21,368 nucleotides of DNA from a virus: positions 1 through 21,368 of the IMG/VR virus record IMGVR_UViG_3300037245_001182, one strand, 5' to 3'. The notes beneath the pieces were generated by a model, which did no database searches, had not been told where the DNA came from, and saw nothing but the letters and a program-made list of their open reading frames with translations. Made by a program: the position numbers and the translations under genes. Position 1 is the first letter of the stretch. Each line of letters opens with the position of its first letter. Below are positions 7,922-13,303 of the stretch, in pieces.

Positions 7922-8280
7922 CGAGCTGGTACCTCGAGGATTTGCTGTCCACCAGGACCATATAGCTCTGCCTCGATGGGACGTGTCTGGGCCTGCTGGT
8001 CTGCTAGCGGGAGAAGGTGGACGGCGTACACATGTTGCTTTATGAGTTGGGCGCTTTCAAGGGTATCGAAGGCGCAATGGCAGCAGTGCCACTGTGGACG
8101 CTTGTGCCAGCCCTCCGGGTTATATGTGAAGTCCCGGCCCTTTTGAATAGGTGCGCCAGCCGCCCTGGCAATGAACTCCTGGACCTCTACGCTATCGGCC
8201 CCGTTCGCAACCGGAATACGAGGATGTTGTGTCTGATCTGTTCCGGGTCCATTATCGTCTGTGCGTTCTCGAATTGGCAT
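7918..8280 (-). CDS. Small zinc-finger protein (120 aa), unknown role
   Basis: I do not recognise a full family. Residues 66-88 form a C2H2-type finger (C66 and C69, H83 and H88; sequence HCCHCAFDTLESAQLIKQH). It resembles the finger at the start of the next gene: both have C-x2-C, an aromatic-Asp-Thr a few residues later, then the His pair. The start ATG at 8280 lies inside the preceding gene, giving a 94-base overlap; GGAG nine bases upstream supports it and there is no later ATG, GTG or TTG before the finger. The gene ends with an ATGA overlap into the glycosyltransferase gene, so the two are probably translated together and may act together, for instance by recruiting the enzyme to a target (inference). 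Confidence 0.75.
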   Translation of the reverse strand: MPIRERTDDNGPGTDQTQHPRIPVANGADSVEVQEFIARAAGAPIQKGRDFTYNPEGWHKRPQWHCCHCAFDTLESAQLIKQHVYAVHLLPLADQQAQTRPIEAELYGPGGQQILEVPAR

Positions 8281-8600
8281 GAAATGATTCTCCAGTCTGT
8301 ACCGCTGATGGGCTGGTGTTCCAGGAGTTGAATGATCCTGTTACCAATCAGTTTTGCTTCTTTGAAGCCGCGGTAGTCGGAGTAGACGTGGATGGCCACT
8401 GTAACCTGCCGGCCGATGCGTGTGTGGAGGTTGTCAGGTGTTTCGTTCCACTCGCCCAATCGTACATATGGGCAACGCACATCTTCCTCTGGAGGAACTT
8501 CCCCGTCGTAGACGCCATTCGTGAGCACACCGAGGTTCGCGTCCCCATCGAGGATGGTGAAAATACCCTCTTGCAAATCCCATAGTGAAGAACCACTCAT
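8187..8600 (-). CDS. Tail terminator / tail completion protein (137 aa, DUF3168-like)
   Basis: The protein starts MSGSSLWDLQEGIFTILDGD and contains GVYDGEVPPEEDVRCPYVRLGE and VTVAIHVYSDYRGFKEAK, which match the DUF3168 family (length about 120-140). Members of this family cap the tail tube and form the interface with the head-tail connector, as does lambda gpU. Position supports this: it follows the HK97 gp10-like gene with an ATGA overlap and precedes the tail tube cluster. AAGGAG nine bases before the ATG at 8600 supports the start. Its last 94 bases overlap the zinc-finger gene in another frame, an unusually long overlap for this operon. Confidence 0.85.
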   Translation of the reverse strand: MSGSSLWDLQEGIFTILDGDANLGVLTNGVYDGEVPPEEDVRCPYVRLGEWNETPDNLHTRIGRQVTVAIHVYSDYRGFKEAKLIGNRIIQLLEHQPISGTDWRIISCQFENAQTIMDPEQIRHNILVFRLRTGPIA

Positions 8601-9052
8601 GACGATGATCTCCTTGCCGCTGTCTTCATTGCCACCGCGATCCGGGCGTTGAACGGAAGTTCTTCGCGCCGCCAGGCGGGGTGTAGAAAAGGCTGTGCGG
8701 ACATGCCCGCCCGGCCCCCGTGTGTATAGCTTGATGGGAGTGGCGGGTGTTGACTCTGTCTACCACGTCTACCCGTACCAAACTCCACGAAAGGTCCATA
8801 CTCCACGTTCGTCCCGACTTCCCCGGTCATACCGTTGTTGAAGAACTCGAGTTGGATTGAAGACCGAAGCCGGCCCCCAAGAATTTTCCCAGCCTTGCGG
8901 ACGGGACAGAGCTCTTTGGCGACGCGTTGAACATTAAGGGCAGACTCGTTGACGGCGTCCCTCACTTGTGCCTTAGCGACGAAGTCCAACATACGGAGCT
9001 TCTGCTTGACTATGGACTTGCCTACGAGTGTGACTGTAACCTTGTTCGCCAT
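8597..9052 (-). CDS. HK97 gp10-like head-tail joining / tail completion protein (151 aa)
   Basis: The protein begins MANKVTVTLVGKSIVKQKLR and contains a central VGTNVEYGPFVEFGTGRRG and a later QPFLHPAW, the signature of HK97 gp10-like proteins (NVEYAxxxEFGT ... PFLxPA). These proteins act at the connector-tail boundary during head-tail joining. Length is typical. The start codon overlaps the stop of the head closure gene by one base (TAATG), with GGAGA close upstream, so translation is likely coupled. It is followed by the tail terminator gene through an ATGA overlap. Confidence 0.88.
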   Translation of the reverse strand: MANKVTVTLVGKSIVKQKLRMLDFVAKAQVRDAVNESALNVQRVAKELCPVRKAGKILGGRLRSSIQLEFFNNGMTGEVGTNVEYGPFVEFGTGRRGRQSQHPPLPSSYTHGGRAGMSAQPFLHPAWRREELPFNARIAVAMKTAARRSSS

Positions 9053-9423
9053 TACTCTCCATCTTCCTTATCGATTTGTTCCTGACAGAACAGGATTGTC
9101 TTGCGGTTCTCCTCCTCGATGTTCCGCGCGCCTTCAATGGAAAAGTACCGTGTCCCCTCGCTGGTGACGAACTTAACACGCCAGCTCACCTTGAACCCTG
9201 TTTGGTACCGCATCTCGATGACGTGGCTGGTGTTCTCCTTGAGTTGCCCGTGGATGAATTCGGTGTAGGCAGACTTCGGAATGATACGACACCACGCAGT
9301 CGACTCGTCGGACGGGGTCTCAGCGTTACCGCCACCAGTGTCCGGCGTGAGAGTCATGGACTGGAAGGTCACGAAGTTCAAGTACCGTCCGAGTTGCTTG
9401 TTTCTACTAGCTCGGCGCATCAT
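9052..9423 (-). CDS. Head closure / head-tail adaptor protein (123 aa)
   Basis: The protein resembles phage head closure proteins of the SPP1 gp16 / HK97 gp7-like group: short, beta-rich, with a basic start (MMRRASRNKQLGRYLNFVTF), a central AWCRIIPKS in the place of the usual 'WAxI' segment, and VIEMRYQTGFKVSWRVKFVT resembling the common 'IRYRxxI...RVxY' segment. It plugs the DNA exit after packaging and receives the tail. A TTG at 9438 is in frame, but the ATG at 9423 overlaps the upstream stop (ATGA) and has GGAG nine bases ahead, so I use it. Its neighbours are the connector upstream and the gp10-like gene downstream, the canonical order. Confidence 0.82.
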   Translation of the reverse strand: MMRRASRNKQLGRYLNFVTFQSMTLTPDTGGGNAETPSDESTAWCRIIPKSAYTEFIHGQLKENTSHVIEMRYQTGFKVSWRVKFVTSEGTRYFSIEGARNIEEENRKTILFCQEQIDKEDGE

Positions 9424-10109
9424 CCTTTCAGGCTCCAATCGATGTAACCCTGGAGCGCGCCAGCGATACCGGCCGGTATCGGTCCCGTCTGGTCTGCTGT
9501 TGCTTGGTACTTTTGTTCCGGGCCTTCACCGTAGGGGTCGCCATAGTAGTGCGTAGCAAGCTCAAGGCAGGCTTCTTTCAAGTCTTGTGACACGGAGGCC
9601 ACCGCAGCGTCGATAGCCTCCTGGTTGGCTCCTACGACCAAAGCAGAGAACCCGACGTTGTAAGTGATCTCGAAACTTTGGAACCCGCGGTGGCATGGCC
9701 AGGAGTCCCGGGCCACTAGCCATTTGCCGGCCTCGAAGTAGTCGTCGGGATCTACAGTGTCCCATTCCACACCTGCGGTATAGCTGTTGATTGTCTTGAC
9801 GGACACAATCCCAAGTGTCGGAACCGGGCCTTGCCGAAGGCGAATCTTGCGGCCGATGGTGTCGTGGGTCTGAGTCCATGTTTGCTGGATGATGGTCTTG
9901 TTGATGAACTTTTCGATTTGCCGCCGAGCAGCCGGAAGCAGTCTGGCAATCTGGGCGTCGAGTTCGGACGAGGTCTGCGTAATCTTGGCGTGGGTCTTGA
10001 ACTCGGCCGCGGTAATGGGTTCTGCCACAGAGTCGACGGTTCTCTCTAGCTGGAAACCGTCCTTCAGCTTGGTCTCCTGTGGTGCTCCGAAGGATTCATA
10101 GAACGACAT
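9420..10109 (-). CDS. Head-tail connector protein, phiE125 gp8 / HK97 gp6-like (229 aa)
   Basis: The N-terminal half contains ITAAEFKTHAKITQTSSELD followed by AQIARLLPAARRQIEKFINK, a helical pattern typical of gp6-like connector proteins (DNA-packaging adaptor). The C-terminal half contains ITYNVGFSALVVG and DLKEACLELATHYYGDP, matching the longer phiE125 gp8 family. The protein should form a ring under the portal. The ATG at 10109 has GGGAGG five bases upstream. It is the first gene after the decoration-like gene, separated by about 90 bases that hold a GC-rich hairpin. Confidence 0.87.
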   Translation of the reverse strand: MSFYESFGAPQETKLKDGFQLERTVDSVAEPITAAEFKTHAKITQTSSELDAQIARLLPAARRQIEKFINKTIIQQTWTQTHDTIGRKIRLRQGPVPTLGIVSVKTINSYTAGVEWDTVDPDDYFEAGKWLVARDSWPCHRGFQSFEITYNVGFSALVVGANQEAIDAAVASVSQDLKEACLELATHYYGDPYGEGPEQKYQATADQTGPIPAGIAGALQGYIDWSLKG

Positions 10110-10136
10110 AGCGCCCTCCCTTTACAAAATGGGAAA

Positions 10137-10165
10137 GGCCCCACAGGGGAATGCCCCGTGGAGCC
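10137..10165 (-). terminator. GC-rich hairpin after the decoration-like gene
   Basis: On the minus strand a stem of about twelve pairs (including G-U pairs) with a short loop lies between the decoration-like gene and the connector gene and is followed by TTTCCCATTTT. The T-run is interrupted, so this is a weaker terminator or an mRNA-stabilising hairpin. A second, smaller inverted repeat (AGTCA...TGACT) precedes it near 10169-10184. It would close the capsid transcription unit while letting some polymerases through. Confidence 0.55.
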
Positions 10166-10200
10166 CTTCAGTCAACATGCTGACTAGGCGTTCCGGTTAG

Positions 10201-10635
10201 TTACGACCGGGGCGACCAGCTTGTATCCTTCGCACCGAGCAGGGCCAGGGCCGACAGGGCCACGGTGACGCCGGAGTTACCGGCAGTCTCTGTGAACACC
10301 AGACGCATGTAGCGTTTGGTACCCTTGGCATAACCGGTTTCGAGAACAGAGTTTGCCTGAGCCGAAGCGTTCAGCACAATTGCGGGACCGAGTCGACGAT
10401 TGGTCGGGATGGCCGCAAAATCGCCGGCCCCCGCCTCATCGCCCTCTTCAGCAGTGATGCTGATATAGTCCACTGAGCTGAGATTGGTAACAGCAGCCAC
10501 CTGAATCAGGAAGGCCACGGAGTTGTAATCATGTGTGTCCACAACAACGCCATTCGTGGTGGCAGAGATCGCGGCTGCGGTCAGGGCCTCCACTGCGTCC
10601 AAGTGGGACATGATGTCACGAGTGAAGAACGACAT
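10201..10635 (-). CDS. Small virion protein, candidate capsid decoration protein (144 aa)
   Basis: The protein starts MSFFTRDIMSHLDAVEALTA, then shows alternating Val/Ala/Thr strands with DTHDYNSVAFLIQVAAVTN and ITAEEGDEAGAG and the late segment KRYMRLVFTET. This resembles small beta-rich proteins often encoded next to major capsid genes in siphoviruses; some such proteins decorate capsids, but I cannot assign one family with certainty. It follows the major capsid gene by 35 bases, and AAAGGAG eight bases before the ATG at 10635 is a very strong ribosome site. Sharing the capsid transcript suggests a high-copy virion component. Confidence 0.7.
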   Translation of the reverse strand: MSFFTRDIMSHLDAVEALTAAAISATTNGVVVDTHDYNSVAFLIQVAAVTNLSSVDYISITAEEGDEAGAGDFAAIPTNRRLGPAIVLNASAQANSVLETGYAKGTKRYMRLVFTETAGNSGVTVALSALALLGAKDTSWSPRS

Positions 10636-10670
10636 AGTTTTTTCTCCTTTCCTTGTATGATCAGGGCTGC

Positions 10671-11930
10671 TTACGCGGCCGAAATCTTCAGCTTCTTCAG
10701 GGCTTCGGTGATCATCACCTTGCCACCAACACGCCGGCGTGCCGAGATTTCCACCATGCCGGTTGACTTGCTGGAGAACGGGTCGCGCATCAGTTCCATG
10801 GCGACACGGTCGAGAATGGTGTACCCGCGGCGGAAGTCGCCGAAGATGACCGGGTAGAGACCGGCGCCGACGTCCGGCATGTCCGGAGCAGTCGTGTACG
10901 GGCGGTCAAGAATGCTGGCCGGCCTCGCGTCCGTCTTAATGCCAGGAGCCCAGAGGTACTGGTTGTTCCCGTCCTTCAGCTTGCGGATCTCCTTGAGGGT
11001 CGACCGGTTCAGGACCCACTGGCTGTTTGCCAAGTAGGCTTCTTTCAGCTCGTAGTACAGGTTGATCAGACCATCGCCGGTGATCTCGTCGGCGTCCTCG
11101 GAAACGACTTCGCCGACTTCCGTGTTGGTCATGAAACCTTCGGGCTGGCCGTCACCAGTACCGTTGACAAAGGCAGTGCCTTCCGTGACGCCGAACTGCT
11201 CGGCAAACTCTTCGCGGAGGAAACCTTCGATGTCGAAGATGGTGTCTTCCAGGTCCTGCTTGCTAACTTTGGCGAGCGCGTACATCTCGTGCGCAACCAA
11301 AGTCTCCAGGCCCCACTTCGGGTTCTGGGTTTCGGAGCGTGTGTCAATCTCGGCTACCCATGCGGCGGCAGCGGACTGAGTCTTCTTGGGAATCTGAACC
11401 GCGGTGCGGCTGGTCGTGCGCAGGCGAGCCAGACCACGAATCTGCGACCACTCGGTCACCGTGGTAAGGATCTCCGCCACGTACTCGGCCGGGGCCAGAT
11501 AGCCGCCAGTCTCGCTGTCGGCCAGTGTCATGGACTTGAACTGCGCCTCGGTCAGGACGCCCATATGGACTGCCTGCTCGGGGTCGACGCCGGACTTCAG
11601 GGCCTTGAAGAACAGGGCCTTGCGTTCGGCGATCTGGGCCTTGGCGTCGTTCGGGTCGATGATGGCTCCGCCCTTACGAGCGAGCTTGGCTTCGAGTTCA
11701 TCGATACGGGTCTTGAGCTCGGTTGCGCCCGTTTGGGCTGCTTCGGTTCTGGCGACTTCGGCGGTGATCTTCTCTTCCATGCCTTCCAAGGCAGTGTTGA
11801 GCTTCTCGACCTGCTCCTTGAACTCGCCGTTGCTGGTTCCGTACTTCTTGACTTCCGCCTGAAGAGCGTCGTTCGAGGTCTTGAAAGACGTGAACGTCTC
11901 TTGCATCTCACGGATCTGTTCATCAGTCAT
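10671..11930 (-). CDS. Major capsid protein, HK97 fold (419 aa)
   Basis: Residues 1-85 are a charged coiled-coil (MTDEQIREMQETFTSFKTSN onward) that looks like an HK97-type delta domain, which acts as internal scaffold and is removed by the prohead protease. The remainder carries typical major capsid segments: SETGGYLAPAEYVAEILTTV near residue 140, AAAWVAEIDTRSETQNPKWG, VLNRSTLKEIRKLKDGNNQY, and a C-terminal YTILDRVAMELMRDPFSS. Length is normal for a capsid precursor. The frame is open up to 12035, but the ATG at 11930 has AAGGAG six bases upstream and begins the coiled-coil directly, so I chose it. It is preceded by a terminator and a promoter-like element and followed by the decoration-like gene. 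Confidence 0.95.
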   Translation of the reverse strand: MTDEQIREMQETFTSFKTSNDALQAEVKKYGTSNGEFKEQVEKLNTALEGMEEKITAEVARTEAAQTGATELKTRIDELEAKLARKGGAIIDPNDAKAQIAERKALFFKALKSGVDPEQAVHMGVLTEAQFKSMTLADSETGGYLAPAEYVAEILTTVTEWSQIRGLARLRTTSRTAVQIPKKTQSAAAAWVAEIDTRSETQNPKWGLETLVAHEMYALAKVSKQDLEDTIFDIEGFLREEFAEQFGVTEGTAFVNGTGDGQPEGFMTNTEVGEVVSEDADEITGDGLINLYYELKEAYLANSQWVLNRSTLKEIRKLKDGNNQYLWAPGIKTDARPASILDRPYTTAPDMPDVGAGLYPVIFGDFRRGYTILDRVAMELMRDPFSSKSTGMVEISARRRVGGKVMITEALKKLKISAA

Positions 11931-12077
11931 GGGCTTCTCCTTTTCAGTTGTGAGTGGGTTAAAGCAAACCACCCGATATTGTGTTGCTGTTCCTAAGAGG
12001 TCTCTATCGGGCGGCTTCGTCTCGGCTCTAACCAACGTTGGCGAGTGAGACAGTGAAGTGTCTGGTAATGCCTCTCA

Positions 12078-12090
12078 GTGTTACTTATCG
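12078..12090 (-). promoter_or_regulatory. CGATAAGTAACAC element upstream of the capsid gene (copy 3)
   Basis: The minus strand reads CGATAAGTAACAC about 150 bases before the capsid start and downstream of a strong terminator. It differs by one base from the copy at 565-577. Because the terminator would stop incoming polymerase, a promoter must lie between it and the capsid gene, and no convincing sigma-70 promoter is visible there. No -35 partner is recognised. Confidence 0.45.
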
Positions 12091-12115
12091 CAGGAAGGTT
12101 TGCGGGGCATATTCG

Positions 12116-12129
12116 GTATTCGCGAATAC
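12116..12129. promoter_or_regulatory. 14-base perfect palindrome GTATTCGCGAATAC
   Basis: The sequence GTATTCGCGAATAC is its own reverse complement. It sits about 26 bases upstream of the CGATAA element on the capsid side of the terminator, where an activator or repressor dimer site would be expected. No protein can be assigned to it. Confidence 0.4.
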
Positions 12130-12164
12130 AGCATACGGGGGATAGCGTACTTGGTAGAAATGGC

Positions 12165-12200
12165 AAAAAAAGACCGGAGACCTAAACCTCGGTCCCCGGT
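12165..12200 (-). terminator. Rho-independent terminator after the prohead protease gene
   Basis: On the minus strand a ten-pair stem (12191-12200 with 12173-12182, one G-U pair) with an eight-base loop is followed, after two bases, by seven T residues (12171-12165). It lies about 38 bases beyond the protease stop codon and separates the protease transcript from the capsid transcript. Confidence 0.88.
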
Positions 12201-12237
12201 TGGTGAGTCAGCAGAATGTCAAACCACAGCAGAACTT

Positions 12238-12948
12238 CTAGGGTGCAAGCTCCTTAAACTCGGCAAGCATCTTGCTGAACTCCATGTCGTTCGCGGCGGA
12301 CTTGAACGACTGGATCAATTTCAATTCGGCCTCGGTGGGTTCCTCAGGAGTTGGCCCTGCTGGACTACCGCGCAGCGCCGGGTCCGGGGCTTCGAAGAGT
12401 GACTTGTACTGGTCAGTCTCGAACCACGGGGTTTCGTCCTCGGTGTTCAATCCCTTGACAGTGGCGATCAGCGCCTTGGGATTCATTCCCCAAGGCACAA
12501 CCGAAATCTCAAACAGCTTCAGTTCCTGGAGGCGGCGCACCTTCTCGTTCTCGTCAATGGAATACTTGACCACGTCGAAGCCGAAGGACAAGGCGTCGAG
12601 GATACCCTCCTGGACCTTGGTACGAATGTCCTGGGCGAGCTGGACGGCTGAGAACTGGGCCTTGAACCATAGGCCATGGTCATCTTCCTTCGCCTCCACC
12701 ACCTTACCGATCACTGCGGAGGTGCCATCGTAGATGCGGTGGGAGTCAAACAGAAGAACTTCGCCCTTGGGCATCCGCTCTTTCAGGGTCTTGCGGAAGG
12801 CGCCCTTCTCGACAATGTCGCGGCCTTGATCGGTGTTGCCGAAAACGGAAGCGTATCCTTCGATGAACCCTCCCCCGGAGGTACCTTCGTCATCGTCCTT
12901 GAGAACCTTGAGTTTTGCCAGTTCAGGTGAAATTAGTTTTCTAACCAT
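12238..12948 (-). CDS. Prohead maturation protease, HK97 / U35 family (236 aa)
   Basis: The serine protease core has the family motifs: GFIEGYASVFGNTDQGRDIV at residues 28-46, catalytic His at 70 (LLFDSHR), catalytic Ser at 121 (DALSFGFDV) and an acidic residue at 148 (LKLFEISVV). It should cleave the capsid delta domain during head maturation. The C-terminal tail from about residue 170 is acidic and proline-rich, then helical, and may act as scaffold. The frame is open up to 13128, but the ATG at 12948 has AAGGAG eight bases upstream, and the longer version would overlap two promoters, so it is rejected. A GTGCCGATAACTAA element lies 16 to 33 bases upstream of the start. Confidence 0.93.
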   Translation of the reverse strand: MVRKLISPELAKLKVLKDDDEGTSGGGFIEGYASVFGNTDQGRDIVEKGAFRKTLKERMPKGEVLLFDSHRIYDGTSAVIGKVVEAKEDDHGLWFKAQFSAVQLAQDIRTKVQEGILDALSFGFDVVKYSIDENEKVRRLQELKLFEISVVPWGMNPKALIATVKGLNTEDETPWFETDQYKSLFEAPDPALRGSPAGPTPEEPTEAELKLIQSFKSAANDMEFSKMLAEFKELAP

Positions 12949-12963
12949 TCTGCGATCTCCTTC

Positions 12964-12981
12964 GTGTTTAGTTATCGGCAC
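12964..12981 (-). promoter_or_regulatory. GTGCCGATAACTAAACAC element (late promoter candidate, copy 4)
   Basis: The minus strand reads GTGCCGATAACTAAACAC immediately before the protease ribosome site. The core GCCGATAA equals the FliA-type -10 consensus. It lies in the 94-base divergent gap between the protease and the plus-strand gene at 13043. A start of transcription here would give a leader of only about 10-15 bases. Confidence 0.45.
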
Positions 12982-12994
12982 AGCAACAAAGGAG

Positions 12995-13023
12995 TTGACA
13001 GGGGTTCTGGGTTGGTGTACTTT
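12995..13023 (+). promoter_or_regulatory. Sigma-70 promoter TTGACA-17-TACTTT
   Basis: A perfect -35 (TTGACA, 12995-13000), a 17-base spacer and TACTTT (13018-13023) point to the plus-strand gene at 13043. The predicted transcript would start near 13030, just ahead of its ribosome site. It faces away from the late operon, so expression of that gene need not depend on late transcription. Confidence 0.75.
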
Positions 13024-13042
13024 GGGAACAGGAGAAAAGCTG

Positions 13043-13303
13043 ATGATCAAAGGCAACGTATATATCGGGCAGAAGCGCTGGCCCCTCTCGCTGAGTGGTA
13101 CTACGTTCAGAACCACCAAGAAGACCATGCGTGAAACGCTGGCACCAGTGGCCGGCCTGTTTGATTTGGCAGAACCGGGTGAATATTACCCGGATAGGGA
13201 GAAGGCCCTATGGGACTTTGCCGCAGAATTTGTCAGTGGCTTTGCCAGGTTTGACATCCGAGAGCGTACGGATTCAGCAACCATCCTAGACCGCATCTAC
13301 TAG
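13043..13303 (+). CDS. Lone plus-strand gene (86 aa), unknown; candidate immunity protein for the MuF toxin-like domain
   Basis: I recognise no family. The protein starts MIKGNVYIGQKRWPLSLSGT, is rich in charged and aromatic residues (DREKALWDFAAEFVSGF) and has no signal peptide or membrane segment. AGGAG lies eight bases before the ATG, and a near-consensus sigma-70 promoter lies just ahead. It is the only plus-strand gene inside the otherwise minus-strand structural block. It ends tail to tail with the MuF-like gene: the two stop codons share the bases CTAG. A gene with independent expression directly at the 3' end of a toxin-like domain is the usual layout of an immunity or antitoxin gene. 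That is inference from context; it could equally be an unrelated moron gene. Confidence 0.7.
   Translation: MIKGNVYIGQKRWPLSLSGTTFRTTKKTMRETLAPVAGLFDLAEPGEYYPDREKALWDFAAEFVSGFARFDIRERTDSATILDRIY

Larger units (their letters stand above)
11931..12237. other. 307-base control region between protease and major capsid genes
   Basis: No gene is seen here. Reading the minus strand, it holds in order an intrinsic terminator (12200-12165), a 14-base perfect palindrome (12129-12116), a CGATAANTAA element (12090-12078) and a leader of about 150 bases ending in the capsid ribosome site. The arrangement implies that capsid transcription starts afresh in this region rather than reading through from the protease gene. 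Confidence 0.7.

Noticed and set aside
11931-12035. N-terminal extension of the major capsid protein by 35 codons
   Set aside because: The ATG at 11930 has a strong ribosome site six bases away and begins the delta-domain coiled-coil; the extension looks like leader sequence.
12964-12981. A full FliA promoter (TAAA-type -35 plus GCCGATAA) before the protease
   Set aside because: Only the -10-like core is present; no TAAAGTTT-like sequence lies at the expected distance in any copy, so I claim only a candidate element.
12949-13128. N-terminal extension of the prohead protease by 60 codons
   Set aside because: It lacks a ribosome site and would run through the divergent control region; the ATG at 12948 has AAGGAG at ideal spacing.
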